Below the pieces are notes generated by a model. The model made no database searches. It worked only from the letters and a program-made list of their open reading frames with translations, and was not told where the DNA came from. DNA of 64,000 bases. Origin: Lachnospiraceae bacterium. GTDB taxonomy: Bacteria; Bacillota; Clostridia; Lachnospirales; Lachnospiraceae. Shown here in pieces: positions 18,620 to 27,921 of the stretch (positions are counted from its first letter, which is position 1; each line of letters begins with the position of its first letter). The DNA lies in contig JALEJP010000022.1 in the NCBI GenBank assembly GCA_022769625.1, forward strand, positions 62,001-126,000, given 5' to 3'. A program made the position numbers and the translations under genes.

Positions 18620-18910
18620 TTACTCCTTGCGTTTCAGATTTGCCAGAAACAGCTCGTAAAAATCATCTTCCCCATCCAATTTCGGAGAGTTCTCTCCACC
18701 TCCGTTTGTGCTTCTGCGCATGCTGCCATAAAAATCTTCTCCAGCCTGAATCACATCCATCTCATAGAGCGAATATCCCAGGTCTCTGGCGATTCTGCAG
18801 AACACCTCCAGCGGGTTTTTCTCCTTTTCCGTATCCAACAGTCTCCTTCGAAGTGTTTCGTCGTGGAGCGCTCTGCGCTCCAACTCATCCAGAATTTCGA
18901 TGGCATCCAT
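18620..18910 (-). CDS. Small hypothetical protein with Nif11-like resemblance
   Basis: 96 residues, charged and helical. The first half (ELERRALHDETLRRRLLDTE, then NPLEVFCRIARDLGYSLYEMD) resembles the helical Nif11-type domain found as a leader in some RiPP precursors and in stand-alone proteins. A GGGENSP turn follows, then an acidic/aromatic tail (DGEDDFYELFLANL). No cysteine-rich core, modification enzyme or exporter lies nearby, so a peptide-precursor role is not supported. It follows ddh after 44 bases and ends the operon. The similarity is my judgement from pattern only. Confidence 0.65.
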   Translation of the reverse strand: MDAIEILDELERRALHDETLRRRLLDTEKEKNPLEVFCRIARDLGYSLYEMDVIQAGEDFYGSMRRSTNGGGENSPKLDGEDDFYELFLANLKRKE

Positions 18911-18954
18911 AGTTCCACCTCATTTCACACAGTACTTCCGGTTGCTCATTTCTC

Positions 18955-19941
18955 TCAGAGCATCGATGCACGAAGCTCTGCGCCATCCTTTGCGCTCAAA
19001 TAAGCCGGAGCGATATCAAAAACGGTTTTGCATCCGGTCTGTCCCTCTTTTGCCAGACGATAAGCGGCTCTTGCATAAGCTACAATGACAGATGAGGTAA
19101 ATTCCGGATTCGAATCCAGCTTCAGTCGGTACTCGATCAGATGGCTGTTTTCTTTCTCCCATCCTGTCCTGCCGCTTCGCAGTACAAATCCGCCATGCGG
19201 GATACCACTGTGATTTGCCTTCAGCTCTTCCTCACTGATAAAGTGCACGGTCGTGTCATAGTCTGCAAAATAATTTGGCATCGTCTTGATTTCCTGCTCC
19301 ACCTTATTGGCATCTGCACCTTCCTCCAGTACAACAAAACATTCTCTTGTGTGCTTTTCTCTGGTGCTAAGCTCCGGATTTTCCCCATTTCTCACAGCTT
19401 CCAGCGCAGACTCCACCGGAATCGTATACTGTTTTCCATCTTTCACCCCTTCAATCCTGCGGATTGCATCGGAATGTCCCTGACTGACACCTTTTCCCCA
19501 GAAGGTGTAATCTTTTCCTTCCGGAAGGATTGCATTCGCATACATACGATTCAGAGAAAACAGTCCCGGATCCCAGCCAACGGAAATAATGCCAATCTTA
19601 CCGCTCTCCTTTGCTGCAGCGTCCACAGCAGCAAAATGCTCCGGTATCCTTGCATGCGTATCAAAGCTGTCAACCACGTTAAAAAGCTTTGCATACTCCG
19701 GTGTCTGCTTTGGAAGATCGGTTGCACTGCCTCCGCAAAGGATCAGAACATCAATCTTATCCTTCCACTGTGCTGCCTCCTCGGCACGGCAGATGGCCGC
19801 CGTCTTTGTGAGAATCATCACATCCGCCGGATCTCTTCTGGTAAACACAGCCACAAGCTCCATATCCGGATTCTGCCGGATTGCACATTCCACTCCTCGT
19901 CCAAGATTTCCATAACCCATAATTCCAATTCTTATACTCAT
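18955..19941 (-). CDS. ddh: meso-Diaminopimelate D-dehydrogenase
   Basis: NADPH-dependent enzyme that aminates tetrahydrodipicolinate directly to meso-DAP, for peptidoglycan and lysine. 328 residues from the ATG at 19941, preceded by AGGAGG. Rossmann start IGIMGYGNLGRGVE; other blocks are AVFTRRDP, LILCGGSATDLP, NVVDSFDTHARIPEH, ISVGWDPGLFSLNR, GVSQGHSDAIRRI and the C-terminal NPEFTSSVIVAYARAAYR. This single-step variant of the lysine pathway is common in Lachnospiraceae. Follows rlmH in the same direction. Confidence 0.95.
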   Translation of the reverse strand: MSIRIGIMGYGNLGRGVECAIRQNPDMELVAVFTRRDPADVMILTKTAAICRAEEAAQWKDKIDVLILCGGSATDLPKQTPEYAKLFNVVDSFDTHARIPEHFAAVDAAAKESGKIGIISVGWDPGLFSLNRMYANAILPEGKDYTFWGKGVSQGHSDAIRRIEGVKDGKQYTIPVESALEAVRNGENPELSTREKHTRECFVVLEEGADANKVEQEIKTMPNYFADYDTTVHFISEEELKANHSGIPHGGFVLRSGRTGWEKENSHLIEYRLKLDSNPEFTSSVIVAYARAAYRLAKEGQTGCKTVFDIAPAYLSAKDGAELRASML

Positions 19942-19978
19942 ACATACCTCCTTGCTGCCAGATAACGGCAGAAACTTT

Positions 19979-20458
19979 CTATTTGTGATAGGGTTCATGA
20001 TTGATAATCCGAAATCCCCGGTAAATCTGTTCCAGTAAGATTACCCGCATCAGCTGATGCGGAAAAGTCATTTTTGAAAAACTGATGCGCTCATCTGCAC
20101 ATTTCAGCAGACTCTCCGACATCCCCAGGGATCCGCCAATCAGAAAACAGATGTGACTTTCCCCTTCTATGCCAAGCTTTTCCATTCTGGATGCAAATGC
20201 TTCAGATGTCATCGCCTGTCCATCAATAGCCAGAGCAATGACATATGCATTCTCCTTTAAAAGCTTTTTTACACGCTCCCCCTCGCGTTCCCTAATCTGA
20301 TTCTCCAACGCTTCGCTGGCATGATCCGGCGTTTTTTCATCTGTAACCTCCAGAATTTCCAGCTTACAATACCGACTGAGACGTTTGCTGTATTCGGCAA
20401 TAGCATCGGTGAAATATTTTTCCTTGATTTTACCGACTGTAATCAGTGTAATCTTCAT
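19979..20458 (-). CDS. rlmH: 23S rRNA (pseudouridine1915-N3)-methyltransferase
   Basis: SPOUT-family methyltransferase acting on assembled ribosomes at position 1915 of 23S rRNA. 159 residues, exactly the usual size. Marks: MKITLITVGKIKEKYF, EYSKRLSRYCKLEILEV, FLIGGSLGMSESLLKCAD and the C-terminal ISFSKMTFPHQLMRVILLEQ followed by YRGFRIINHEPYHK. Start overlaps the Dabb gene stop by four bases. Confidence 0.97.
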   Translation of the reverse strand: MKITLITVGKIKEKYFTDAIAEYSKRLSRYCKLEILEVTDEKTPDHASEALENQIREREGERVKKLLKENAYVIALAIDGQAMTSEAFASRMEKLGIEGESHICFLIGGSLGMSESLLKCADERISFSKMTFPHQLMRVILLEQIYRGFRIINHEPYHK

Positions 20459-20757
20459 AACGATTCATAGTCCAGACAGGTGCGATTACATGCTACCTTT
20501 TTGACATAATCCACAACTTCCAGGTGACATGGATGCACTGCATAATGATTCAGATCCTCCAGTGTCTCATACTCGCCAATCAGTGCGATATCTTTATCAC
20601 TCCCCGGCAATTCATTGATAATAACCTTTAAAGATACGACACCGGGAATCCTGTCTTTAAGCGCCTCCAGACGCTCCTTCATAACCTGACCTGCCTCTTT
20701 TTTCTCGGCTTCTGAAAGTTGCTCCTGAAAATTCCACATGACAATGTGCGTAATCAT
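20455..20757 (-). CDS. Dabb (stress-responsive A/B barrel) family protein
   Basis: Small 100-residue dimeric ferredoxin-like protein. Opening MITHIVMWNFQE and the block GVVSLKVIINELPG, with DIALIGEYETLEDLNHYAVH and PCHLEVVDYVKKVA, match the Dabb family. Function in bacteria is unclear. AGGAGG lies seven bases before the ATG. First gene of the rlmH-ddh transcript; coupling with rlmH by ATGA overlap. Confidence 0.87.
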   Translation of the reverse strand: MITHIVMWNFQEQLSEAEKKEAGQVMKERLEALKDRIPGVVSLKVIINELPGSDKDIALIGEYETLEDLNHYAVHPCHLEVVDYVKKVACNRTCLDYESL

Positions 20758-20823
20758 ACTTGTACCTCCTGATTCTATTTTTACAGTTGTTTCTGTTCCT
20801 GCAACCGTTTCTATTTCTGTTCC

Positions 20824-20852
20824 ATTTTACCATGATGTACCCGAAAATACAA
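20824..20852 (-). promoter_or_regulatory. Probable sigma-A promoter of Dabb-rlmH-ddh operon
   Basis: TTGTAT (20847-20852), 17-bp spacer, TAAAAT (20824-20829) on minus. The leader that follows contains repeated GGAACAGAAA words of no clear meaning. Confidence 0.5.
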
Positions 20853-22232
20853 TCAATCCCGAAATAACAGAAAATCTCCGCATGCCCTCTCGCTTCCATC
20901 CGAAGGCCGGTTCAGTACCGTTCCCCGGTACGCAAGCGTTGCCGATCCTCCGCCGTCCATATTGTAGGCATAAGTACATCCATAGCCTGCCAGAATCTGC
21001 TGCATTTCGGTACGGGTAAGGCCCGCCGAACCGCCGCTTCCGCGCCCGTCGGCCACCAGCAGAACGTACTGCCCTTTTCTTACCATCCCAACAGCGCTTC
21101 TGGGATCTTTGTAGGTGACAAGAGACCAGCTGTTCCCGGAATTTGCCATATTGTAAATTACTTTTTTGCCGTTTTCGATAAGCGGCGGTCCAAAATTGAA
21201 AGTATCTTTTACGCCCATGTCCACCAGCTGTTCCGCAGACAGATGTACCGCCGGGGTAAACATGGTGCCATCCCAGAGAATCGCACAGTTGGAATAGCTG
21301 GTTCCCCCGGCACGGTTGTAAATCTTTCCGTTCTGTATTTTTACCGCATCAAAACAGGGACGTCCGGTGTCATAGGAAAACGCACTTCCGTTGATGCCGA
21401 TGATGGCCTTGTTTCGCGTTACCGCATGGGAAGTGGTTTCCCTGGTTCCCCCATATGTACCATAGGAAAGTGCAGAAAACATCTGTCCCGGATCCTTGAT
21501 GGTGATCTGTGCCGTCCAGTAGTTGGAACTGAATCCCTTATGCTTCTGAATCATGACCTTCAATGTGGAAGTGCGATACTCAATCTTTGTGGCAGTTACA
21601 CGACTGCCCGTATTCATACGCTCTCCCTTATAGACCGAACCGGTGGAGCTGGTTGGATAATACCAGGCACCTTTCTTTTTCCAGGAGGTTGTCTTTTGCT
21701 TGCCCTTTTGGGAAAAATAATAGATCTTGTTTTTAATCTTCTGCCATTTGGTCAGACGCACACCGTTTTTGTCCAGATAATATTTGTTTCCTTTGTATTT
21801 CAGCCAGCCGGTTTTTTTGACACCCGCCTTGGTATAGTAATACCATTTTTTGTTGATTTTGTACCAGCCGCCTTTAAAATTCTTAATCCATTTACCATCC
21901 TCACCGACAAAGTATTTCCCAATCCACTTGTTTCGATCCAGAGCACCGGAGTCGCCAACATGGTAATTGCCCACCCATTTATTGCGTATCAGTTTACCGG
22001 ATCCATCAAAATAATAGTACTGGCCGGATATCAGCTTCCATTGTCGGCAGACCTTCTGTCCGGTAGATGGTTCATAATAATAAGTATCACTTCCCTTTGT
22101 GATCCATCCGCTCTGCGCTGCCTGCAGCACTGCCGGTCTGGCGGCCGCTGCCATGCCAAATGCCAGCACTGCGGCAAATAACAGGCGTCTGATGCCTTGT
22201 CTTCTCTGGTATCCCCTGCTTTTATTCCCCAT
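20853..22232 (-). CDS. Secreted phosphodiester glycosidase (NAGPA domain) with cell-wall-binding repeats
   Basis: 459 residues. Signal peptide (about 13-38, RRLLFAAVLAFGMAAAARP), then about seven tryptophan/tyrosine-rich cell-wall-binding repeats (about 40-205; KWYYYTKAGVKKTGWLKYK is one) like choline-binding modules, then a phosphodiester-glycosidase domain (about 210-459) with NKAIIGINGSAFSYD, DPRSAVGMVRKGQYVLLVAD and the glycine-rich GCTYAYNMDGGGSATLAYRG. Relatives process N-acetylglucosamine phosphodiesters; in Firmicutes the target may be a wall polymer. Should sit on the outer cell surface. GGAGG precedes the ATG; monocistronic as far as seen. Confidence 0.9.
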   Translation of the reverse strand: MGNKSRGYQRRQGIRRLLFAAVLAFGMAAAARPAVLQAAQSGWITKGSDTYYYEPSTGQKVCRQWKLISGQYYYFDGSGKLIRNKWVGNYHVGDSGALDRNKWIGKYFVGEDGKWIKNFKGGWYKINKKWYYYTKAGVKKTGWLKYKGNKYYLDKNGVRLTKWQKIKNKIYYFSQKGKQKTTSWKKKGAWYYPTSSTGSVYKGERMNTGSRVTATKIEYRTSTLKVMIQKHKGFSSNYWTAQITIKDPGQMFSALSYGTYGGTRETTSHAVTRNKAIIGINGSAFSYDTGRPCFDAVKIQNGKIYNRAGGTSYSNCAILWDGTMFTPAVHLSAEQLVDMGVKDTFNFGPPLIENGKKVIYNMANSGNSWSLVTYKDPRSAVGMVRKGQYVLLVADGRGSGGSAGLTRTEMQQILAGYGCTYAYNMDGGGSATLAYRGTVLNRPSDGSERACGDFLLFRD

Positions 22233-22336
22233 TATCTATCCTCCGTATCACATGGCAGGATGCCCCCATCCTGCAGGAATCACTTAACAGCAGGAACCGG
22301 CAGCGTACGCGGCACCTGACTGTTGATTTCCGGCTG

Positions 22337-22642
22337 CTATCTGCTTATTCTAACAGAATCTGTCAGTTTCTGCAAGTCTGCGTCTCTGCTGACCGCCTCA
22401 ATAGCCGTTTCACTGTCAAAACCCTGATAACTCATCCCGGAAAAATGAAAGTGGAGAAAACATGCAAACAGAAGCAGCGCCACAAGAAGCCGCACAGAAA
22501 AAGAACCCCCTTCTTTCGGGAGTTCTTCTTTTTGTTTCATATCTCGGCCTTTACAATAAGGTATATCCGTGTGTAAACAGCTTTTTCTGCGCATTTCCTC
22601 AATCTGCCGTCTCTGTCTGTCACTGAGCCCTGTTTTTGCCAT
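22337..22642 (-). CDS. Small hypothetical single-pass membrane protein
   Basis: 101 residues: a charged N-terminal half with two cysteines (KSCLHTDIPYCKGRD), one hydrophobic helix at about 50-67 (VRLLVALLLFACFLHFHFSG) and an outer tail ending ADLQKLTDSVRISR. No family recognised. The ribosome site is weak (GGCGGG), so the start is uncertain. It lies alone between the his genes and the glycosidase. It is kept because the helix and amphipathic pattern look real and no gene opposes it. Confidence 0.55.
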   Translation of the reverse strand: MAKTGLSDRQRRQIEEMRRKSCLHTDIPYCKGRDMKQKEELPKEGGSFSVRLLVALLLFACFLHFHFSGMSYQGFDSETAIEAVSRDADLQKLTDSVRISR

Positions 22643-22749
22643 AAAATTTCCCGCCGTCCGGATATCTTTTCTAAAATCCTATGCGGACCGATTTACACTT
22701 ATGAAACAGATTCCAGACAGCCCCTATCCTCCGATACACAGAATTTACA

Positions 22750-24039
22750 TTATCGGTTTGCCAGCTCTCTTGTGATATCATCCCAGGTAATACCGCGCTC
22801 AGACATTAATACCATTACATGGTACAGGAAATCCGAGATCTCATATTTTATTTCTTCCGGATTCGGATTCTTTGCTGCGATGATAATCTCTGTGGCCTCC
22901 TCACCGACCTTTTTCAGTATCTTGTCAATTCCCTTGTCAAACAGATAGTTTGTATAGGACCCTTCCTTCGGGTTCTTTTTGCGGTCTTCAATGATACCGT
23001 AAACATTCTCAAATACAATAGCCGGATTTGTCTCATGATAATCCTTTTTCATGATCTCACGGTAAAAACAGCTTTTATTTCCGGTGTGGCAGGCCGCACC
23101 GATCTGCTGTACCTTCGCCAACAGCGTATCATTGTCACAGTCAATGGACAACTGCTTAACATACTGGGTATGCCCGGAGGTCTCCCCTTTCTGCCACAGC
23201 TCATTCCGGCTTCTGCTCCAGTAAGTCATCCTGCCGGATTCCACTGTTTTCTCGAAAGCCTCCCGGTTCATATAAGCTACCATCAGTACCTCCAGCGTCT
23301 TATAATCCTGGACAACCACCGGAATCATACCATCGGAATTGAGTTTGAATTCGTTCCATTTCATGCTGCTCTCAAACGTATTGACATCCACACCATGTTT
23401 TTTGGCCTCAATCTTGGCTGCCATCAGATCCTCTGTGGTATCGGAAAATGCATTTCCGCAGACTCCGCAGATATTGTCCAGCATGAGCAGTTTTAACAGT
23501 CCATGCCTGTCCGCACGTGTGGAAAACGGAAGCACCGGGACATTGACGATACGTGCCGTTGTACGAACATCCACCTCGTCGCAGAGCAGGATCACTCTGG
23601 ACGCATAAACATTGACTTTTGTCTTATTGGCCTGAAGCTGGGCGAAGCTGTCCGTACAGACTGCAATCTTGTCCTTTCCAAAACGCTTGGAGGCTTCCTC
23701 TGTAAGCGCAATATTATCCGGCTTCGCATAGTTTAAAAAAACCTGCTGACAGCCTGCATAAAGCAGTTTTTTTACATCCTCCAGACGATTGATATTTCCA
23801 CCACCGCTCATGGGGATATCAATCACCCGGCTGATCTGACGGATCAGATTCAGCGACTCCTCATGCTCCTCATCCCCATCTGAAAGGTCAAAGATCAGAA
23901 GCTCATCCGCACCGTTGTTGCTGTAGTGCTGTGCGAGATTCATCACATCTCCGTCCTCAAACAGCTTTTCTCCGTCAAATCCTGTGACAGCCTTTCCGTT
24001 TTTCAAGTACATATGTACCACAATTTTCTTCTGCATCAT
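22750..24039 (-). CDS. hisIE: HisIE (PRA cyclohydrolase/PRATP pyrophosphohydrolase) fused to a degenerate HisF-like domain
   Basis: 429 residues, about twice the usual HisIE. Residues 1-215 form a HisA/HisF-like barrel ([39 protein letters not shown]), but the HisF catalytic Asp of CLDVKDG is replaced (MYLKNG). Residues about 225-330 are HisI with [20 protein letters not shown] and the metal cysteines in [13 protein letters not shown]; residues about 340-429 are HisE ([26 protein letters not shown]). HisIE performs steps 2 and 3 of histidine synthesis. Last gene of the his cluster, overlapping hisB by four bases. hisA, hisC, hisH and a true hisF are not in this window. Confidence 0.93.
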   Translation of the reverse strand: MMQKKIVVHMYLKNGKAVTGFDGEKLFEDGDVMNLAQHYSNNGADELLIFDLSDGDEEHEESLNLIRQISRVIDIPMSGGGNINRLEDVKKLLYAGCQQVFLNYAKPDNIALTEEASKRFGKDKIAVCTDSFAQLQANKTKVNVYASRVILLCDEVDVRTTARIVNVPVLPFSTRADRHGLLKLLMLDNICGVCGNAFSDTTEDLMAAKIEAKKHGVDVNTFESSMKWNEFKLNSDGMIPVVVQDYKTLEVLMVAYMNREAFEKTVESGRMTYWSRSRNELWQKGETSGHTQYVKQLSIDCDNDTLLAKVQQIGAACHTGNKSCFYREIMKKDYHETNPAIVFENVYGIIEDRKKNPKEGSYTNYLFDKGIDKILKKVGEEATEIIIAAKNPNPEEIKYEISDFLYHVMVLMSERGITWDDITRELANR

Positions 24040-24623
24040 AAACTTCCTTTCGTTGAAAGCACATCCTTAATCCGCTCATCTAAGGAGACAGCCATATCCA
24101 GTGCTTTTGCAAATGCTTTGAACATAGCTTCCATCATATGATGATTGTTTCCAGGTGTCAAGACTTTTATGTGAAGATTCATCATGGCTCCGTAAGAAAC
24201 CGCGTAAAAAAACTCCCGTACCATCTCCGTATCCATGTCACCACATTTGGGCACGGTAAAGGCATCCTCAAACGCAAGATAGGGACGTCCGCACAAATCC
24301 ACCGCACACAGCACCAGACATTCATCCATAGGAAGGATGAAATGGCCATAGCGGCGAATTCCTTTTTTGTCGCCCAAAGCCTCCCGGATGGCATTTCCAA
24401 GCACAATCCCCGTATCCTCAATGGTATGGTGGGAATCCACCTGAAGATCCCCCTTTACCGAAAGTTCCAGATCAAACAGACCATGGCGTGCAAAGCCTTC
24501 CATCATATGATCAAAAAAACCAATACCGGTGCAAATATTCGCTTTGCCGGTTCCATCCAGAGATAATTTCATGGAAATATCCGTCTCCCTGGTTTTTCTG
24601 CCTATATCTGCGATTCTTGCCAT
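24036..24623 (-). CDS. hisB: Imidazoleglycerol-phosphate dehydratase
   Basis: Dehydrates imidazole glycerol phosphate to imidazole acetol phosphate, step 6/7 of histidine synthesis; Mn-dependent. 195 residues, monofunctional form without the phosphatase domain. Marks: [46 protein letters not shown] and [20 protein letters not shown] with the metal histidine clusters. Start at the ATG at 24623 with GAGGAGG just before it inside the hisD end; an earlier start at 24695 is rejected. Confidence 0.97.
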   Translation of the reverse strand: MARIADIGRKTRETDISMKLSLDGTGKANICTGIGFFDHMMEGFARHGLFDLELSVKGDLQVDSHHTIEDTGIVLGNAIREALGDKKGIRRYGHFILPMDECLVLCAVDLCGRPYLAFEDAFTVPKCGDMDTEMVREFFYAVSYGAMMNLHIKVLTPGNNHHMMEAMFKAFAKALDMAVSLDERIKDVLSTKGSL

Positions 24624-24624
24624 C

Positions 24625-25926
24625 TTATTCCTCCTCATCTTCAAAACGGACACGAATGGAATTTGCATGAGCAGTAAGCTTCTCCGCCTCGGCAAACTGA
24701 ATGATATCCCTGTGAATCTCTTTCAATGCCTCTCTGGAGTAATAAATAATGCTGGAACGTTTGATAAAATCATCCACTCCAAGCGGTGAGAAGAATTTTG
24801 CCGTGCCATTCGTGGGCAATACATGGTTGGGTCCGGCAAAGTAATCGCCAAGAGGCTCGCTGCTGTACTCGCCGATAAAAATGGCACCGGCATTGCGGAT
24901 CTTGGTCATCACTTCAAACGGGTTTGCCGTAACAATTTCCAGATGCTCCGAGGCTATCTCATTTGCCGTCTCAATCGCATCATCCAGCGTCTCTGCCACC
25001 AGGGCATATCCATAATGATCCAGCGATTTCCGTATGATCTCACTTCTGGAAAGTGTTTTGAGATACTCCTCAATCTCCGCTGAGACATCATCTGCGAGTT
25101 TTCTGCTGGTTGTCACCAGAATAGCAGAGGCCATCTCGTCATGCTCTGCCTGAGAGAGCAGATCTGCTGCCACATAGTGTGGATTTGCCGTCTCATCTGC
25201 CAGCACAAGAATCTCACTGGGGCCTGCGATGGAGTCAATACTGACATGTCCATAAACAGCTTTCTTTGCAAGAGCCACATAAATATTACCTGGTCCCACG
25301 ATTTTATCAACCTTGGGAATGCTCTCCGTCCCAAAAGCCAGCGCCGCAATCGCCTGGGCACCTCCAACCTTGTAGATTTCATCCACACCTGCTTCCATAG
25401 CTGCCACAAGCGTAGAGGGATAAACCTTTCCATCCTTTCCGCAGGGTGTTGTCATCACAATCTTCCCGACACCGGCTACTTTCGCCGGAACAACATTCAT
25501 CAGAACAGAAGAAGGATACACTGCCTTTCCGCCCGGAACATACACACCTACCTTTGATAAAGGCATAACCTTCTGTCCCAGCATGGTTCCATCCGGCTTA
25601 CTGTCAAACCAGCTGTATTTTTTCTGCTTTTCGTGATACTCCCGAATGTTAACCAGGGCCTTTTTGATCACCGTAAGAAGAGATGGATCCACCTTTTCAT
25701 AAGCTTCCCGGATCTCGTCCTCTGTAACACGGATATTTTCCGCATTCAGATCGGCACTGTCAAATTTTTTCGTATAGGCAAATATCGCCGCATCCCGGTC
25801 ACGCCGCACAGTTTCCACGATTTCCGCCACAATGTCTTCATATTTTCCGTAGCTGTTTGGGCTGCGTTTCAACAAGTTTTCCAGTACATTCTTCCTTGTT
25901 TCCTCTGTAAGTGCAATGGTACGCAT
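24625..25926 (-). CDS. hisD: Histidinol dehydrogenase
   Basis: Zn-dependent NAD enzyme performing the last two oxidations, histidinol to histidine. 433 residues, normal. Marks: YVPGGKAVYPSSVLMNVVPA, VDKIVGPGNIYVALAKK, GPSEILVLADE, LLSQAEHDEMASAIL, ASEHLEI and NHVLPTNGTAKFFSPLGV, covering the NAD, Zn and substrate sites. AGGAGG precedes the ATG. One base separates it from hisB and 11 from hisG. Confidence 0.97.
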   Translation of the reverse strand: MRTIALTEETRKNVLENLLKRSPNSYGKYEDIVAEIVETVRRDRDAAIFAYTKKFDSADLNAENIRVTEDEIREAYEKVDPSLLTVIKKALVNIREYHEKQKKYSWFDSKPDGTMLGQKVMPLSKVGVYVPGGKAVYPSSVLMNVVPAKVAGVGKIVMTTPCGKDGKVYPSTLVAAMEAGVDEIYKVGGAQAIAALAFGTESIPKVDKIVGPGNIYVALAKKAVYGHVSIDSIAGPSEILVLADETANPHYVAADLLSQAEHDEMASAILVTTSRKLADDVSAEIEEYLKTLSRSEIIRKSLDHYGYALVAETLDDAIETANEIASEHLEIVTANPFEVMTKIRNAGAIFIGEYSSEPLGDYFAGPNHVLPTNGTAKFFSPLGVDDFIKRSSIIYYSREALKEIHRDIIQFAEAEKLTAHANSIRVRFEDEEE

Positions 25927-25937
25927 CTGTCTGCCTC

Positions 25938-26576
25938 CTATTTGATGACGGATTTCAGATCCGTCAGAATTTTTGTAATCCGCTCATTTTCCATACGCAT
26001 GCTCACCTGGTTGACAACCACCCGCGCAGAGAGCGGGCATACTTCTTCCAGTACAACGAGTCCATTCTCCCGCAGAGTGGATCCCGTCTCTACAATATCT
26101 ACAATAACTTCCGACAGTCCTACGATAGGAGCAAGCTCAATGGAACCGTTCAGCTTGATGATCTCCACCGTCTGGTGTTTCTTATTATAGAAATAATCCT
26201 TTGCGATATGCGGATATTTCGTTGCAACACGGATCTGCTCCTGATGTTTTAATAGCTCTGCTGCTGATTCCGGTCCGCAGACACACATGCGGCATTTGCC
26301 GAATCCCAGATCCAGAACCTCATAAAGCTTTCGCTGTTCCTCAAGAATCGTGTCCTCACCTACTATTCCGATATCCGCAGCTCCATATTCCACGTATGTA
26401 GGAACATCCGGCCCTTTGGAGAGAAAAAACTTTAATTTTAAATCTTCATTTACAAAAATCAGCTTTCTGGAGTCCTTGTCCTTCATCTCCTCACAGGTAA
26501 TGCCAATCTTTTCGAACAGCTCCAGTGTCGTTTTGGCAAGCCGTCCCTTTCCCAGTGCAAATGTCAGATATCTCAT
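25938..26576 (-). CDS. hisG: ATP phosphoribosyltransferase, short form
   Basis: First, feedback-controlled step of histidine synthesis: ATP plus PRPP to PR-ATP. 212 residues, the short HisG that lacks the regulatory C-terminal domain and needs HisZ. Marks: [50 protein letters not shown] and the PRPP loop in [20 protein letters not shown]. The ATG overlaps the stop of hisZ, fitting the HisG-HisZ complex. Confidence 0.96.
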   Translation of the reverse strand: MRYLTFALGKGRLAKTTLELFEKIGITCEEMKDKDSRKLIFVNEDLKLKFFLSKGPDVPTYVEYGAADIGIVGEDTILEEQRKLYEVLDLGFGKCRMCVCGPESAAELLKHQEQIRVATKYPHIAKDYFYNKKHQTVEIIKLNGSIELAPIVGLSEVIVDIVETGSTLRENGLVVLEEVCPLSARVVVNQVSMRMENERITKILTDLKSVIK

Positions 26577-27802
26577 GCTGTTACCTCCTGTGGCTGAATC
26601 TGTTTTGTTTCGCCGTTTTCTGCAAAGTACAGGATTCCTTTCAGATCATTTCGTTTTGCATATGCGGCATAATGAGCAAGCTCCAGGTCCGATCTGCGCA
26701 TCATCAGAGCTGCCTTTCCTCCTTCATTCCGAAGCTTCACTGCCTCCTGGATGGCTTCATCCCGCCTGTTTGCCTCATAGAGCAAAAGCATCGGGCCTTC
26801 CTCCGTCGGAACTTCGATCTTCTGTCTGGAAAGTGCATTCAGAAGCTGATCGATCTGTACGACGAAGCCAACCGAAGCTGCCGGCTTTCCGAAATGTCCA
26901 AGAAGCTGGTCATAACGTCCGCCTTTTACGATCGCATCCCCTGTTCCGAAGGTATAGGCACGGAAAATAACACCTGTATAATACATATAACTGCCAATCA
27001 TGCCAAGATCAAAAGAAACATATTTTTCGTACCCGTATTTTTTGAGAATCTCGTACAGTGTGCGCAGACGTGCAATCGCCTCCAGCGCCCCTTTGTTCTT
27101 TGTCATGCTGCCAGCTCTGTCCAGAATCTCCACATTTCCAAACATCTGCGGCAGACTTTTGAAAATATCGGTAAGCTCCGCATTCAGATGGAGTTCTTCC
27201 AGCAGGTTTTCTACGCCAAAGTTATTTTTATTTGTGATCAGTTTCTTTAACTCCTGTCCGGTTGTCTCATCCACGCCAGCCTCAAGAAGAAGGCTGCGGA
27301 AAAACTCAACCTGACCGATGCTGACCTGAAAATCCTTAAGGCCCGCCTTCAGCAGAAGCTCAACGATCATCGCTGTAATCTCTGCATCCGCCTCTACACT
27401 TCCGTCTCCCAGAAGCTCAGCACCAAGCTGTGTGGTTTCCTTCAATCGTCCCTGGAAACTGGAATTGTTGATATAGGTATTTCCCATGTAAGAGAGGCGG
27501 ACACCGAGATCCTCCTCCGAAAAATATTTTGCATATGCTCTGGCTATGGCCGGTGTCATATCCGGGCGGAGCACCAGAGTATTTCCTTCTCTGTCAAAAA
27601 ATTTGTAAAGATCCCTGGACGGAATCGTGCCCACCTCCCGGCTGAATACGTCAAAATATTCAAAGGTAGGTGTTTCGATATCACAGTATCCATAACTCTC
27701 TATCACACGGTGAAGCTTCTCCTGAAGCGCTTTCTTTCTGGCATATTCTCCGCTGTAAATATCACGCACACCCTCCGGCGTGTGCAGCAGTCTCTGTTCC
27801 AT
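26573..27802 (-). CDS. hisZ: ATP phosphoribosyltransferase regulatory subunit
   Basis: Histidyl-tRNA-synthetase-like protein without ligase activity that activates short HisG and senses histidine. About 409 residues. Class II fold marks: [38 protein letters not shown] and [20 protein letters not shown]; the usual HisRS C-terminal anticodon domain is reduced. Start set to ATG 27802 after GGAGG; ATG 27814 after GGAG is equally possible. First gene of the his cluster; a consensus promoter lies about 90 bases upstream. Confidence 0.93.
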   Translation of the reverse strand: MEQRLLHTPEGVRDIYSGEYARKKALQEKLHRVIESYGYCDIETPTFEYFDVFSREVGTIPSRDLYKFFDREGNTLVLRPDMTPAIARAYAKYFSEEDLGVRLSYMGNTYINNSSFQGRLKETTQLGAELLGDGSVEADAEITAMIVELLLKAGLKDFQVSIGQVEFFRSLLLEAGVDETTGQELKKLITNKNNFGVENLLEELHLNAELTDIFKSLPQMFGNVEILDRAGSMTKNKGALEAIARLRTLYEILKKYGYEKYVSFDLGMIGSYMYYTGVIFRAYTFGTGDAIVKGGRYDQLLGHFGKPAASVGFVVQIDQLLNALSRQKIEVPTEEGPMLLLYEANRRDEAIQEAVKLRNEGGKAALMMRRSDLELAHYAAYAKRNDLKGILYFAENGETKQIQPQEVTA

Positions 27803-27892
27803 AGTGTCCTCCATTCTCTGACTCCAGATGTATTCTTTATTTAACACTTTAACGCGCTACCATGCTACTAAGTAAAATTAAAAGCAAGACAT

Positions 27893-27921
27893 ATTATATG
27901 CGCAATTTGTCCTGCTGTCAA
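27893..27921 (-). promoter_or_regulatory. Perfect-consensus sigma-A promoter of the his operon
   Basis: TTGACA (27916-27921), 17-bp spacer, TATAAT (27893-27898) on minus. The -35 box overlaps the recU stop codon (27918-27920). No T-box or histidine attenuator was seen in the 90-base leader. Confidence 0.9.
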
